DNA of 64,000 nt from an uncultured Oscillospiraceae bacterium (GCA_944386845.1 CALXCP010000005.1:1-64000); one strand, 5' to 3'. Positions 41,840 through 51,067 are shown, counted from the stretch's first letter. Made by a program: numbers and translations. Notes: generated from the sequence alone by a model not told the origin.

Positions 41840-43801
41840 TTGAACGGATATCAGAAGTATTCCCATGTGTTCCAGCCGCTGAAGGTGGGGAACCTCATCC
41901 TGAAGAACCGGATCCAGTTCCCGCCCATGGTGTGCTGCCAGTCCAGCGCCTACGGCGAGGTGTCCCAGCAGTATGTGGATTTCATCCGCATGCAGGCCCG
42001 CACCGGCGCCGCGCTGGTGACCATCGGCGCCACCCCCATCGACGAGGAGACCGGCCAGGACTATTATGGCGAGCTGAACATCACCGACGACGCCATGCTG
42101 CCCGGGCTGTCCCGGATCGCCACCGCCGCCCACGACTATGGGGCCAAGATCTCGGTGGAGATGGTCCACGGCGGGCGGGGCGCCGCTCCCGAGCTGCTGA
42201 AGACCCCCTACGCGCTGGCCCCCTCCCCCTTCCCCCTGGCCGACAAGAACCGCTATGTCAAGGAGATGGATCAGAAGGAGATCGACCACATCATCTGGAA
42301 GTACGCCGACTGCGCCGGTCGTCTGGCCAAGGCGGGCTTCGACATGTGCATGATCCACGCCGCCCACGGCAACCTGCTGGGGCAGTTCATGTCCCCCCAC
42401 ACCAACACCCGCACCGACTGGTACGGCGGCTCCTTCGAGAACCGCATGCGCTTCCCGCTGCAGGTGCTGGAGGCCGTCCGGGCCAAGGTGGGAGACCGGA
42501 TGGCCATCGAGATGCGCATCTCGGGCGACGAGATAATCCCCGAGGGGATGCACCTGGACGACGCGCTGCGCTTCCTCCCCATGGCGGAGAAGTACGTGGA
42601 CCTGATCAACGTGTCCCGGGGGCTGATCGTGGACACCCGGTACAGCTTCTACACCCAGCCCCCCTACTACAATGAGTACGGCCACAACGTGAAGTATGCC
42701 GAGGCCATCAAGAAGGTGGTGCACATCCCCGTCTCGGTGGTGGGATCCATCAAGACGCTGGACTTCGCCGAGGAGATCATCGCCGGCGGGAAGGCCGACA
42801 TGGTCTCCATGTGCCGCCAGCTGCTGGCCGACCCGGACACCATCAAGAAGTCCTTCGCCGGGAAGAGCGAGACCGTCCGCCCCTGCCTGCGCTGCCTCCA
42901 GGTGTGCAACAAGAACTGCGACGACGGCCGGCCCGTCCGCTGCGCCATCAATCCGCTGCTGGGCCGGGAGGGGGAGATCTCCGAGATCCGTCCCGCCCTG
43001 CGGCAGAAGAAGGTAGTGGTCGTGGGCGGCGGGTGCGCCGGCATGATGGCGGCCCAGACGCTGACCGCCCGGGGGCACCAGGTCGTCCTCTTCGAGGAGC
43101 AGGACCACCTGGGCGGCCACCTCCCCGACATCAACAGGCTGCCCTTCAAGCAGGACCTGCGGGAGTACACCGAGTGGGACATCCAGACCACCCTGGCCTG
43201 CGGCGCCGACATCCGGCTGAGCACCCGGGCCACCCCTGAGCTGGTGGCCGCCGAGGCCCCCGACGCCATCCTGGTGGCCACCGGGTCCAAGCTGTTCACC
43301 CCCGGCATCCCGGGCATCGACCTGCCCCACGTCACCGACGTGGTCTCCGCCGACTGCGGCCGGGCCGAGATCGGCCAGCGGGTGGTGGTCTGCGGCGGCG
43401 GCATGAGCGGCCTGGAGTGCGCCCTGGGCCTGGCCATGCAGGGCAAGGAGGTCACCGTGGTGGACATGGTCCCGGTGGAGTCCTTCGCCAAGGAGATCGT
43501 GAAGTTCACCCGCAACATGCTGCTGCACCTGCTGGATGAGCACCACGTCAAGCTGGTGGGGGAGCAGATGGTCCGGCGGATCACGGAGCGCGGCGTGGAG
43601 ACCGAGGGCCGCGACTGGCGGACCTATGAATACCCCTGCGACACCGTGGTCACCGCCTTCGGGCTCAAGCCCAACGACGAGCTGCTGGACGCCTTCATGG
43701 GGCTGGCCGACGCCGTGTACCCCGTGGGCGACTGCTACTACGGCGAGAAGTCCATCGGCAACGCCAACCTGACCGCCTTCAACTTCTCCATGGAGGTCTG
43801 A
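41840..43801 (+). CDS. NADH:flavin / Fe-S oxidoreductase, FadH/BaiCD/BaiH family, paralogue 2
   Basis: This is a 653-residue FMN/4Fe-4S/FAD enzyme, the second of three equal-length paralogues. The start is the TTG at 41840, eight bases after AGGAGG (an ATT precedes it directly). Motifs are FQPLKVGNLILKNRIQFPPM, MVHGGRGAAPELL in place of the usual S-H-A-G, MIHAAHGNLLGQFMSP, TRTDWYGGSFENRMRFP, the cluster cysteines C349-C352-C356-C368 (CX2CX3CX11C, exactly as in FadH), VVVGGGCAGMMAAQTLTARG and VVCGGGMSGLECALGLAMQG. It is the most divergent of the three. It is transcribed alone, divergent from LysR 2, and closed by a bidirectional terminator. Substrate unknown. Confidence 0.9.
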   Translation: MNGYQKYSHVFQPLKVGNLILKNRIQFPPMVCCQSSAYGEVSQQYVDFIRMQARTGAALVTIGATPIDEETGQDYYGELNITDDAMLPGLSRIATAAHDYGAKISVEMVHGGRGAAPELLKTPYALAPSPFPLADKNRYVKEMDQKEIDHIIWKYADCAGRLAKAGFDMCMIHAAHGNLLGQFMSPHTNTRTDWYGGSFENRMRFPLQVLEAVRAKVGDRMAIEMRISGDEIIPEGMHLDDALRFLPMAEKYVDLINVSRGLIVDTRYSFYTQPPYYNEYGHNVKYAEAIKKVVHIPVSVVGSIKTLDFAEEIIAGGKADMVSMCRQLLADPDTIKKSFAGKSETVRPCLRCLQVCNKNCDDGRPVRCAINPLLGREGEISEIRPALRQKKVVVVGGGCAGMMAAQTLTARGHQVVLFEEQDHLGGHLPDINRLPFKQDLREYTEWDIQTTLACGADIRLSTRATPELVAAEAPDAILVATGSKLFTPGIPGIDLPHVTDVVSADCGRAEIGQRVVVCGGGMSGLECALGLAMQGKEVTVVDMVPVESFAKEIVKFTRNMLLHLLDEHHVKLVGEQMVRRITERGVETEGRDWRTYEYPCDTVVTAFGLKPNDELLDAFMGLADAVYPVGDCYYGEKSIGNANLTAFNFSMEV

Positions 43802-43825
43802 CCGGCCTCCCGTCCCGCCCGCCGT

Positions 43826-43857
43826 CCGGACAGGGCTCCCTCCGGAGCCCTGTCCGG
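43826..43857. terminator. Bidirectional terminator
   Basis: 14-base arms (43826-43839 and 43844-43857) of CCGGACAGGGCTCC and its complement, extended by a flanking CCGCC/GGCGG stem. It lies between the convergent flavin oxidoreductase 2 and XdhC genes. Confidence 0.75.
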
Positions 43858-43878
43858 GCGGCGGGCCTCTTTCTGCCC

Positions 43879-44859
43879 TTACTCCCCCGTGCCCTTCTCC
43901 GCCGTGAACACGTTCCTGGCCCCGGTCCGCCTGGCCCGCACGTCCACGATCTCGGCCAGGATGGAGATGGCGATGTCCCCGGGCGTCCGCCCGCCGATGG
44001 GCAGGCCCACCGGGCAGTGCACCTGCTCCAGCCGCGCCCGGGGCACCCCCTCCCGCTCCAGGGCGGCGTACTCCAGGTCCCGCTTGGTCCGGCTGCCGAT
44101 CATCCCGATGTAGCAGGCCGGGGTGGTCAGCGCCCAGCGCAGGGCGTCCAGATCCCCCCGGTGGCCCCGGGTGGCGATCAGGATATAGTCATCCTCCCGC
44201 ACCTGCCCGGCCGGCAGGCTGTCATACCGCTGGCACACGATGCACCGGGCGCCGGGGAAGCGCTGCTGGTTGGCGAACTCCGCCCGGTCGTCCGCCACCA
44301 CCAGGTCGAACCCGGCCACCGCGGCCACCTGGGCCGCCGCCCGGCAGACGTGGCCGCCGCCGATCAGGAACAGGCGCTCCTGGGCGCCCAGCTCCTCCCG
44401 GTACAGGACCTCCCGGCCCTCCGGCGGCTCCCCCCGGCCGCAGGCCAGGCGGACCGCGCCGGCGCCGCCCTCCCGCAGCAGCCAGACCGTGATGCGCTCC
44501 CCCGCGGCCCGGGCGGCTCCGATCCGCTCCAGCACGGGCAGGTCCTCCCTACTCAGGGGGCAGACGCACACACGCGCCTGTCCGCCGCAGATCTCCCCCT
44601 GGGCCCGGGCGTCCTCCCCCGCCAGGTCGAAGGCGAGGATCTCCGCCCGCCCCTCCCGGAGCAGCTGGGCGCCCCGGCGCATCACCGCGTACTCCATGGG
44701 GCCGCCGCCGATGGTCTCCACGATGGTCCCGTCGCCGCAGATCAGCATCCCGGCCCCCTCGTCCCGGGGGGTAGACCCCTCGCTGGACAGGAGGACGGCC
44801 AGGGCCACCCTCTGCCCCTGTCTCAGCAGCTGGGCCGCCGACTCATAGATGTTCTTCAT
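43879..44859 (-). CDS. XdhC/CoxI family molybdenum hydroxylase maturation factor
   Basis: This 326-residue XdhC-type protein is needed in related systems to insert sulphurated molybdenum cofactor into xanthine dehydrogenase-family enzymes. The start is ATG 44859 behind GGGAGG. The N-terminal XdhC_CoxI domain shows LLSSEGSTPRDEGAGMLIC and IGGGPMEYAVMRRG. The C-terminal Rossmann domain shows LFLIGGGHVCRAAAQVAAVAG, IATRGHRGDLDALRWAL, IGMIGSRTKRDLEY and CPVGLPIGGRTPGDIAISILAE. It overlaps the phosphatase-HD gene by 17 bases. It most likely matures the Mop-like enzyme encoded at 37171-40026. Confidence 0.9.
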   Translation of the reverse strand: MKNIYESAAQLLRQGQRVALAVLLSSEGSTPRDEGAGMLICGDGTIVETIGGGPMEYAVMRRGAQLLREGRAEILAFDLAGEDARAQGEICGGQARVCVCPLSREDLPVLERIGAARAAGERITVWLLREGGAGAVRLACGRGEPPEGREVLYREELGAQERLFLIGGGHVCRAAAQVAAVAGFDLVVADDRAEFANQQRFPGARCIVCQRYDSLPAGQVREDDYILIATRGHRGDLDALRWALTTPACYIGMIGSRTKRDLEYAALEREGVPRARLEQVHCPVGLPIGGRTPGDIAISILAEIVDVRARRTGARNVFTAEKGTGE

Positions 44860-45970
44860 GGGCACCTCCCATCCGGTCCGTCTCATCCTGTCCCGCCCGC
44901 CGTGCCCGCTGCACCGCGGCCAGGACCCTCTTCGCCTGACGGTAGCGGGCCCGGGCGCAGGGGAGCCTTTCCGGCGGGCAGTCCGCAAAGAACCGCTCCT
45001 CCAGGGTGACCCGCCGCGTCCCCCGCACCAGCTTATCCGCCAAAAAGACGACGCTCTTCTCCGAGACCGCCGCCTCCCCCTCGGGCAGCTGCATGTGGTC
45101 GGCCACCAGGGCGGCCATCTCCCCGTAGCCCCGCTCCAGGAGCCACCGGGCGCCCGCCAGCGCGTGCTTTGGCCGGTCCCGGGCGATGTCGTGGAGCATG
45201 GCGCCGGCCCAGACCGCGTCGGCCCGGAGCGGCCTTCCGTCCGCCGCCAGCCCGCGGCACAGCTCTGCCGCCAGCTCTGCCACCGCCTCACAGTGGGCGG
45301 CGGCCCGCTCCGGCGTGCCGCACTCCGCCAGCAGCGCCCGGCACCGGTCCCCGTCCGGGACCTGGTCCGGCAGCTCCTCCGGCGGGGCCGACGGGCCCAG
45401 CAGGGCCGGCTCCGTCCGGTCGGGCAGCAGCAGCATCAGGATCCCGCCATACCTCAGCTCCAGCTCCAGCGCCCGCTCTCCCGGCATCCCGGTGAGGGCG
45501 GACGCCAGCATCCGGCCCGTTCCGCTGTGGCCGAACACGGCCAGGCTCCCCGGGGGGAGCTCCGCCCGGATCCGGGCGAAGGCCTCCGCCGCCCGGGCGC
45601 GGCACTTTGCCAGGCTCTCGCCCCCGGGCGGAGGCGTGCCCAGCGGGTCCAGCCCCCGGAGGCGGTGCTCCTCCGGCCACCTGCGCCGGATGTCCGAAAA
45701 GGGGAGCCCGTCCCAGGCCCCGGTGTCCACCTCTGCGAAGCCGGAGCAGGCCACGGCGTCCGGGCATCCCGCCAGCTCCGCCGTGCGGACGCACCGCGCC
45801 AGGGGGCTGGTGAAGCAGTGCAGCACCGGGATCTGCGCGAAGAACCGCCTCAGCGCGCTTCCCTGGGCCTCCCCCTCCGGGGAAAGGGGAAGGTCCAGCC
45901 GCCCCAGGCACCGGGGGACGCCGTCCGGCAGCGCCGGGCGCCCGTGCCGGACCAGATAGACTGCCCGCAT
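44843..45970 (-). CDS. Histidine phosphatase / HD domain fusion protein
   Basis: This 375-residue protein joins two hydrolase folds. Residues 1 to about 185 are a histidine phosphatase (phosphoglycerate mutase-like) domain with YLVRHGRPALPDG, the arginine-containing FTSPLARCVRTAEL and the second histidine in VFGHSGTGRML. Residues about 215-370 are an HD domain (HCEAVAELAAELC, MLHDIARDRPKHALAG, VADHMQLPEG) that probably holds a metal pair. The combination suggests stepwise dephosphorylation of a nucleotide or cofactor precursor. It is transcribed with xdhC. As I recall, a similar fusion belongs to the Desulfovibrio mop accessory set, but the activity is unknown. Confidence 0.85.
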   Translation of the reverse strand: MRAVYLVRHGRPALPDGVPRCLGRLDLPLSPEGEAQGSALRRFFAQIPVLHCFTSPLARCVRTAELAGCPDAVACSGFAEVDTGAWDGLPFSDIRRRWPEEHRLRGLDPLGTPPPGGESLAKCRARAAEAFARIRAELPPGSLAVFGHSGTGRMLASALTGMPGERALELELRYGGILMLLLPDRTEPALLGPSAPPEELPDQVPDGDRCRALLAECGTPERAAAHCEAVAELAAELCRGLAADGRPLRADAVWAGAMLHDIARDRPKHALAGARWLLERGYGEMAALVADHMQLPEGEAAVSEKSVVFLADKLVRGTRRVTLEERFFADCPPERLPCARARYRQAKRVLAAVQRARRAGQDETDRMGGAHEEHL

Positions 45971-46049
45971 CCGATCCGGCTCCTTTCCTGCGGCGGTGCC
46001 CCTGCGCCCAAAGCGGGGCGCAGGGGCCGGTCGGTCTCTGCTTCTGAAT

Positions 46050-46094
46050 ACGCAAAATGGGCATGACCGCAGCGCGGCTATGCCTATTTTGCGT
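46050..46094 (-). terminator. Hairpin downstream of the GRE activase
   Basis: 15-base arms (46050-46064 and 46080-46094, ACGCAAAATGGGCAT and its near complement) begin nine bases after the activase stop. There is an inner CCGC/GCGG pairing. It marks the end of the GRE2-activase operon. Confidence 0.7.
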
Positions 46095-46102
46095 CTCTGT
46101 GT

Positions 46103-47101
46103 TTATTTTCCGTATCCCGGGAGCTTCTCGCCCGACCCGGCCTCCACCGGGATCCCGTAGCGCTCCCGCAGCTCGTCCCGCAGGCGCAGGAGGTTGACCT
46201 CCCACACCGAGCGCTCCGGCGCCTCGTAGTCCCCCATGGGGTAGGGCTGGTTCAGGGTGGCGTACTTCTCCGTCCCCATCTTCCGGTAGGGCAGCAGCTG
46301 GTACTGGATCACGCTGTCGCCCAGGCTCTTGACGAACTCGCCGATGGCGAACATGTTCTCATCGTCGTCGTTCCACCCGGGCACCACCGGGGTCCGGATG
46401 ACCATGGGGATCCCCGTCTCGGCCACGTGCCGGATGTTCTTGAGGATCAGCTCGTTGCCCACCCCGGTGACCTCCTTGTGGCGGGCCGAGTCGGCATACT
46501 TCACGTCGGTGATGAAGATGTCCGTGTGGGGCAGCACCGCGTCCACATGCTCCGTGGGGATGTGGAGGGCGCTCTCCACGCAGGTGTGGATGTTCTCCCT
46601 GTGGCAGGCCTCCAGCAGCATGGCCGCGAACTCCCACTGGACCAGGACCTCGCCGCCCGAGAGGGTGACGCCGCCGCCGGTGCGCTCGTAGAAGTCCCGG
46701 TCGCTTCGCAGGATCTTCAGGATCTCGGGGATGGTCATCTTCTTTCCCCAGACCATGATCGCCCCGCCGGGGCAGCTCTCGGTGCACTTCAGGCAGTCGG
46801 CGCACTGCTTCTCCATGTCCACCGCGGTGAGGATCCCGTCCCCGTCGAAGCGTATCGGGCTGCCCCCGAGGGGGCAGTCCTTTACGCAGTAGTTGCATTT
46901 ATCCTGGCCCAGGCACTTGGAGGGGTACACGCCGATCTGGGGCCCCACGTGGATGCCCTCCGGGTTGCTGCACCACGGGCAGCGGAGGGGGCACCCCTTG
47001 AAAAACAGCTCGGTGCGGATGCCCGGCCCGTCATGGATGGTGTAGCCCTGGATGTTGTAGATGAGACCGCAGGGTTCGCCTTTTTCGTTGTGGTACAGCA
47101 T
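46103..47101 (-). CDS. Glycyl radical enzyme activating protein (radical SAM)
   Basis: This 332-residue radical-SAM activase generates the glycyl radical on a partner GRE. The SAM cluster is C37-C41-C44 (KGCPLRCPWCSNPE). An inserted ferredoxin-like domain has two further 4Fe-4S motifs, C63-C69-C72-C76 and C100-C103-C106-C110, as in activases of diol dehydratases and arylacetate decarboxylases. TLSGGEVLVQ is the SAM-binding GGE motif, and TPVVPGWNDDDEN follows. It lies 33 bases downstream of GRE2 in one operon. No other activase exists in the window, so it may serve all three GREs. Confidence 0.94.
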   Translation of the reverse strand: MLYHNEKGEPCGLIYNIQGYTIHDGPGIRTELFFKGCPLRCPWCSNPEGIHVGPQIGVYPSKCLGQDKCNYCVKDCPLGGSPIRFDGDGILTAVDMEKQCADCLKCTESCPGGAIMVWGKKMTIPEILKILRSDRDFYERTGGGVTLSGGEVLVQWEFAAMLLEACHRENIHTCVESALHIPTEHVDAVLPHTDIFITDVKYADSARHKEVTGVGNELILKNIRHVAETGIPMVIRTPVVPGWNDDDENMFAIGEFVKSLGDSVIQYQLLPYRKMGTEKYATLNQPYPMGDYEAPERSVWEVNLLRLRDELRERYGIPVEAGSGEKLPGYGK

Positions 47102-47134
47102 GGTCGATGCTCCCTTCCGTGTGGGCCCTCCCGA

Positions 47135-49720
47135 TCAGTCGAAGGACAGGCTGGTGCGGCCGATGATGTCGTCCTGCAGGTCCTTGTTCAGCTCCACGAA
47201 GTAGGCGGAGTAGCCCGCCACGCGGACCAGCAGGTCCCGGTAGTCCTCCGGATGCTTCTGGGCGGCGATCAGGGTCTCCTGGCTGGTGACCGAGAACTGG
47301 CTGTGCATGCCCTTGCGGTGGACGTACTCGTCCATGAGGGCGATGAAGTTGTCCCGGCCGGTCTTGCCCGCCAGGGCGGAGGGGGAGAACTTCCAGTTCA
47401 GCAGGGTGCCGTTGGTGGCCCGGGCGTGGTCCATCTTGGTGACCGACTTGCAGATGGCGGTGGGGCCCTTGATGTCGTGGCTGCAGCAGTGGGTGTGCAC
47501 GGCGCCCATGCAGTCGGAGACGGGCTCGAAGGCGGTGCGGCCCTCGATGGAGGCCCACTGCTTCACCCCGTGGGCCACGTTGACGGTGACGGAGTAGCAG
47601 CCCGGCTGGAAGAAGCCGCCGTGGGCGTTGGGCCGGCGCTCGATGTGCTTGCAGTAGGTGTCCATGGCGAACTTGGTCAGGTCGTCGGCGTAGTCGTCGT
47701 CGTTGCCGTAGTGGTGGACCTTGTCGCTGTTGACCAGGGCGTACAGAGGCTCATGGCCCACCCAGTTGTCCTCAGCGGCCTGGATCAGCTCGGCGCCGGT
47801 GACCTTCTTCTCCTCGAAGACCAGCTGCTTGATGGTGGACAGGCCGTCGCCGGTGGTGCCGATGCCGATGCCCTGCGGGCCAATGAAGTTGTACTTGGTG
47901 CCGCCCTTGGTGACGTCCACGCCCTTCTCCACGCAGCCGTACATGACGGTGGACAGGTAGGGCAGGGGGCGCACGTTCTGGTGGGCGATGTCCACCGCGT
48001 TCAGGACGGAGACCATCTGGTCGCACCAGTACTTCATCTGCTTGTCATAGCTCTCCAGCACCTGGTCGAAGGAGGTCATGGTACGCAGGTCGCCGGTCTG
48101 GGGGCCCAGGCGTCTGCCCAGGGCGCCGCACTTGCTCCAGCGGGGGCACTCGGCGTTGCAGTGGAAGCAGCGGCCGTTGTTGATGGCCAGCTCCAGCACC
48201 TTGGCCATGTTCATGTGGCCGGCGTCGTGCCAGCCGTAGGTCTTGCCGGAGACGTCGGGCTCCACGCAGCCCACCACCTGATAGTCCCGGGCCTCCTCCA
48301 GGGGGATGTCAGAGGACATCATGGAGGGGATGGTGACGTCGTCGTTGAAGATCTTGGGCTCGCCGGTACCCAGGCGGATGACGTTGGCCGTCTTCACCTT
48401 CAGCTCCCAGGGGGTGTCGCTGTGCAGGCGCACCGCCAGCCAGGGGTTGGGCACCCGGACATGGGCGTTGGCGTCCAGGCACATGAAGGTCAGCTCGTTG
48501 GTGCCGTCCCGGCCGTCGGGCTTCAGGCCGCCCAGGGTCAGAGCCGGGCCGCCGATGCCGCCGTTGCCGAAGGTCTTGATCAGGATATGGTCGCGCAGCT
48601 TGTTCAGATCCCAGATCTTGATGTAGAAGTTCTCGATGAGCTCCTGCATCTTCTCCCGGGTGGACACGCCGGTCTCGATGTCGTGCTTGTAGTAGGGGTA
48701 CATGTACTGGTCGAAGCGGCCGTAGGAGATGGAGTGGCCGTTGCACTCGATCAGGATGATGCAGTTGGCCAGGTGGACCAGCTGGATGGCCTCCCAGAAG
48801 GTGCGGGGCGGGTTCTCCGCGACCCAGGCGCAGTTGGCGGCCATCTGCTCCAGCTCGCCCTTCCGGACGGGGTCGGCCGTCTCGGCGGCCTTGGCGGCGA
48901 GCAGCTCGGCATAGCGCTGGATGTGGCGGATGGCGCCGGCGTTGGCGATCTTGGCGGCCCGCAGGAAGTCATGCCGCTCCAGGTCCTTGGGGTCGGACAG
49001 GTCCAGCTTGGCCAGGTTCTCCTCGATCTCCTTGCGGATGCCGCCGAAGCCCATGCCCAGCAGCCGGTCGTAATCCAGGCCCAAGTGGCCGGCGCCGCAG
49101 TGGATGTAGGCGTCGGCGAAGAAGACGCCCTTGCCCGCGTGGGAGCCCTTCAGCTGCTCCTCGGTGAGCAGGGAGTTGGCGTAGTCCTCCACGCAGCGGT
49201 TCTTCCAGAAGTCCTCCAGGGCCTCCAGGCGGCGCTGGGTCTCGGGGGTGTAGGAGAAGTAGTCGTGGGTGCGCTGCTCGCTGTAGTCCATCAGGCCGTC
49301 GCGCATCTCGTTGCAGACCCAGTTCAGGCCGAACTCGGGGTGGACGGGAGCGCCCTTCTTGTCGCAGCCCAGGCCGCCCACGATCAGCTCGTCATCGTAG
49401 ATGTACAGCGGGGTGTTCTCCAGCACGTTGGCGATACCGTAGGCGCACTTGACCTCCTGGGACTCGCCGGGGTGGGCCTTGTAGGCCTCGGTCACCAGCT
49501 CGGCCCGCTCGGGGGAGACGAAGCCGTTGGTGGTGCGGGCGGTGACCTTCAGGATGTTGTTGATGCGGGGGAAGGGGGAGGGCTCGGGGGTGTTGCCCGA
49601 CAGGCCCACGCCCCACTCCTTGTCATAGGGCTCGATGGCCAGCGGCGTGACATCGACCTCGTCGGCGTGGGCGTAAACGTCTTTATTCTTCAGGTTCTCA
49701 GCATTGGTCAAAGTCTTCAT
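47135..49720 (-). CDS. Glycyl radical enzyme 2 (diol dehydratase / CutC-like group, substrate unknown)
   Basis: This 861-residue GRE is co-transcribed with the activase. The catalytic cysteine is Cys485 (VVGCVEPDVSGKTYGW), and the radical glycine is Gly836 in VRVAGYSAYF. The additional cysteines C518, C521, C525 and C531 (RCFHCNAECPRWSKC) follow the active site. The shared N-terminal IEPYDKEWGVGLSGNTPEPS is present. Sequence is close to GRE1 across the whole length. GGGAGG precedes ATG 49720. A -10 GATAAT at 49797-49792 is the likely promoter, in a spacer divergent from LysR 3. The GCVEP motif supports eliminase-type chemistry, but the four-cysteine insert makes transfer of any known substrate unsafe. 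Confidence 0.93.
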   Translation of the reverse strand: MKTLTNAENLKNKDVYAHADEVDVTPLAIEPYDKEWGVGLSGNTPEPSPFPRINNILKVTARTTNGFVSPERAELVTEAYKAHPGESQEVKCAYGIANVLENTPLYIYDDELIVGGLGCDKKGAPVHPEFGLNWVCNEMRDGLMDYSEQRTHDYFSYTPETQRRLEALEDFWKNRCVEDYANSLLTEEQLKGSHAGKGVFFADAYIHCGAGHLGLDYDRLLGMGFGGIRKEIEENLAKLDLSDPKDLERHDFLRAAKIANAGAIRHIQRYAELLAAKAAETADPVRKGELEQMAANCAWVAENPPRTFWEAIQLVHLANCIILIECNGHSISYGRFDQYMYPYYKHDIETGVSTREKMQELIENFYIKIWDLNKLRDHILIKTFGNGGIGGPALTLGGLKPDGRDGTNELTFMCLDANAHVRVPNPWLAVRLHSDTPWELKVKTANVIRLGTGEPKIFNDDVTIPSMMSSDIPLEEARDYQVVGCVEPDVSGKTYGWHDAGHMNMAKVLELAINNGRCFHCNAECPRWSKCGALGRRLGPQTGDLRTMTSFDQVLESYDKQMKYWCDQMVSVLNAVDIAHQNVRPLPYLSTVMYGCVEKGVDVTKGGTKYNFIGPQGIGIGTTGDGLSTIKQLVFEEKKVTGAELIQAAEDNWVGHEPLYALVNSDKVHHYGNDDDYADDLTKFAMDTYCKHIERRPNAHGGFFQPGCYSVTVNVAHGVKQWASIEGRTAFEPVSDCMGAVHTHCCSHDIKGPTAICKSVTKMDHARATNGTLLNWKFSPSALAGKTGRDNFIALMDEYVHRKGMHSQFSVTSQETLIAAQKHPEDYRDLLVRVAGYSAYFVELNKDLQDDIIGRTSLSFD

Positions 49721-50019
49721 AGAACGATTCCTCCCAGCTTGATCTATTTGGGCGCACGGGCTGACCCATGCGCGGTCTTCCTTGCATCTGTATTATCGCG
49801 CAGACCGCCGCCAAAAGGAAGAAACGAGCGCTCCCGCTGCATCACAAATAGTTACACCTTATCTCCCTGTTTCCCTTGGTATCCCGGGCTCTTTGCTTCA
49901 AGGGCTCCTTGTCTCCCTATCACTCCCGCTTGATTCTCCTCCGGTCCGGATGATATCATGGGGCCAGGAGCGGGACCGGACGCGCCGTTTTCTCTCTGAC
50001 GCCGAAAGGAGGCCTTCTC
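49721..50019. promoter_or_regulatory. Divergent control region between GRE2 and LysR 3
   Basis: The 299-base spacer holds no gene. For GRE2 (minus strand) GATAAT lies at 49797-49792 with TTCCTT 17 bases upstream. For LysR 3 (plus strand) TTGATT near 49930 is followed by TATCAT at about 18 bases. An ACAAATAGTT element at about 49844-49853 recurs at 19879-19888 and, inverted, at 59560-59569. Confidence 0.5.
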
Positions 50020-50925
50020 ATGGAGATCAAACAGCTGAAATATTTCGTGGAGATCTGCCGCTGCAAGAGCTTCTCCCAGGCCGCGGCCATCTGCTACATC
50101 TCCTCCCAGGGGATGAGCATGTCCATGATGCGGCTGGAGGAGGAGCTGGGCTGCCACCTCTTCATCCGCTCCCCCCGCGGGGTGGCCCTGACCCCCCAGG
50201 CGGAGTTCCTCCTCCCCAGGGCCAAGAAGATCCTGTCCATCGTGGAGGAGTGCGACGCCTATTTCCGCTCCGAGAGCGCTGACGAGACCGTGATCACCAT
50301 CCCCTTCTCCCACGGCACGGTGGAGGAGTTCGCCGGGGACGTGATCGCCTCCTTCTCCGCCGAGCACCCCACCTATAAGCTCCAGATCAAGGAGCTGTCC
50401 GACCTGGACTGCGACGACGCGGTGCTCAACCAGGAGGCGGAGATGGCCCTCACGGTGGGCCCCCTGCCGGAGGGGCGCTTCGTCAGCAAGCTGCTCTTCT
50501 CGTCCAACTACGCGCTGATCGTCAACAAGGACCACCCCCTGGCCCAGCGGGAGAGCATCACCATCGACGACCTCCGGGGCCTCCCGCTGGTGGTCATGCA
50601 GGGGGGCGTACGCACCTACCCCCATCTGCGCGCCGTCTGCGCCAAGCACGGCTTCGAGCCCCAGGTGGACGCCTTCGCCGTCAACCCCCTCCTTATCTTC
50701 TATATCGCCAACGAGGCCAACCACTTCGGCGTCTCCACGGTGCACCTGCACCGGCGGCTGGGCCTGCCCACCGTCCGGGCCATCCCCATCGTGGACGACG
50801 ATTTCACCTGGGACGTCTACGCGATCCGGCTGAAGAACACCACCCTCTCCCCGCCCGTGAAGCTGTTCTGGCAGGCCCTGGCCGACAAGGCGGGCGATCT
50901 GCCCGGGGGAAGTAAGAATAAGTGA
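50020..50925 (+). CDS. LysR family transcriptional regulator 3
   Basis: This 301-residue LysR protein has the N-terminal winged helix MEIKQLKYFVEICRCKSFSQ, then SSQGMSMSMMRLEEELGCHLF. The effector-binding domain follows with ITIPFSHGTVEEFAGDVIAS at the hinge. AAAGGAGG lies upstream of ATG 50020. It is divergent from the GRE2-activase operon and immediately upstream of GRE3, so it is well placed to control both. The SSQGMS variant of the recognition helix is shared in style by all three LysR proteins of this region, which suggests a common ancestor. Confidence 0.93.
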   Translation: MEIKQLKYFVEICRCKSFSQAAAICYISSQGMSMSMMRLEEELGCHLFIRSPRGVALTPQAEFLLPRAKKILSIVEECDAYFRSESADETVITIPFSHGTVEEFAGDVIASFSAEHPTYKLQIKELSDLDCDDAVLNQEAEMALTVGPLPEGRFVSKLLFSSNYALIVNKDHPLAQRESITIDDLRGLPLVVMQGGVRTYPHLRAVCAKHGFEPQVDAFAVNPLLIFYIANEANHFGVSTVHLHRRLGLPTVRAIPIVDDDFTWDVYAIRLKNTTLSPPVKLFWQALADKAGDLPGGSKNK

Positions 50926-50934
50926 TGCCTCCCG

Positions 50935-50976
50935 TACACAGTGTGAGGGCCCATTTCGCTCCGGCTGTGGTATAGT
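50935..50976 (+). promoter_or_regulatory. Promoter region of GRE3
   Basis: TATAGT at 50971-50976 is a likely -10 with no good -35. ACACAGTGT, a nine-base palindrome at 50935-50943, lies about 30 bases upstream where an activator could bind. Confidence 0.45.
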
Positions 50977-51067
50977 AAAGGTGGACAAAAGGCACCCCCG
51001 GCAGGCGGCCGGTATGTGCCATACCGCATAAAGACCGCGCGATACGTGTTAAGGAGGAGATCGACTT

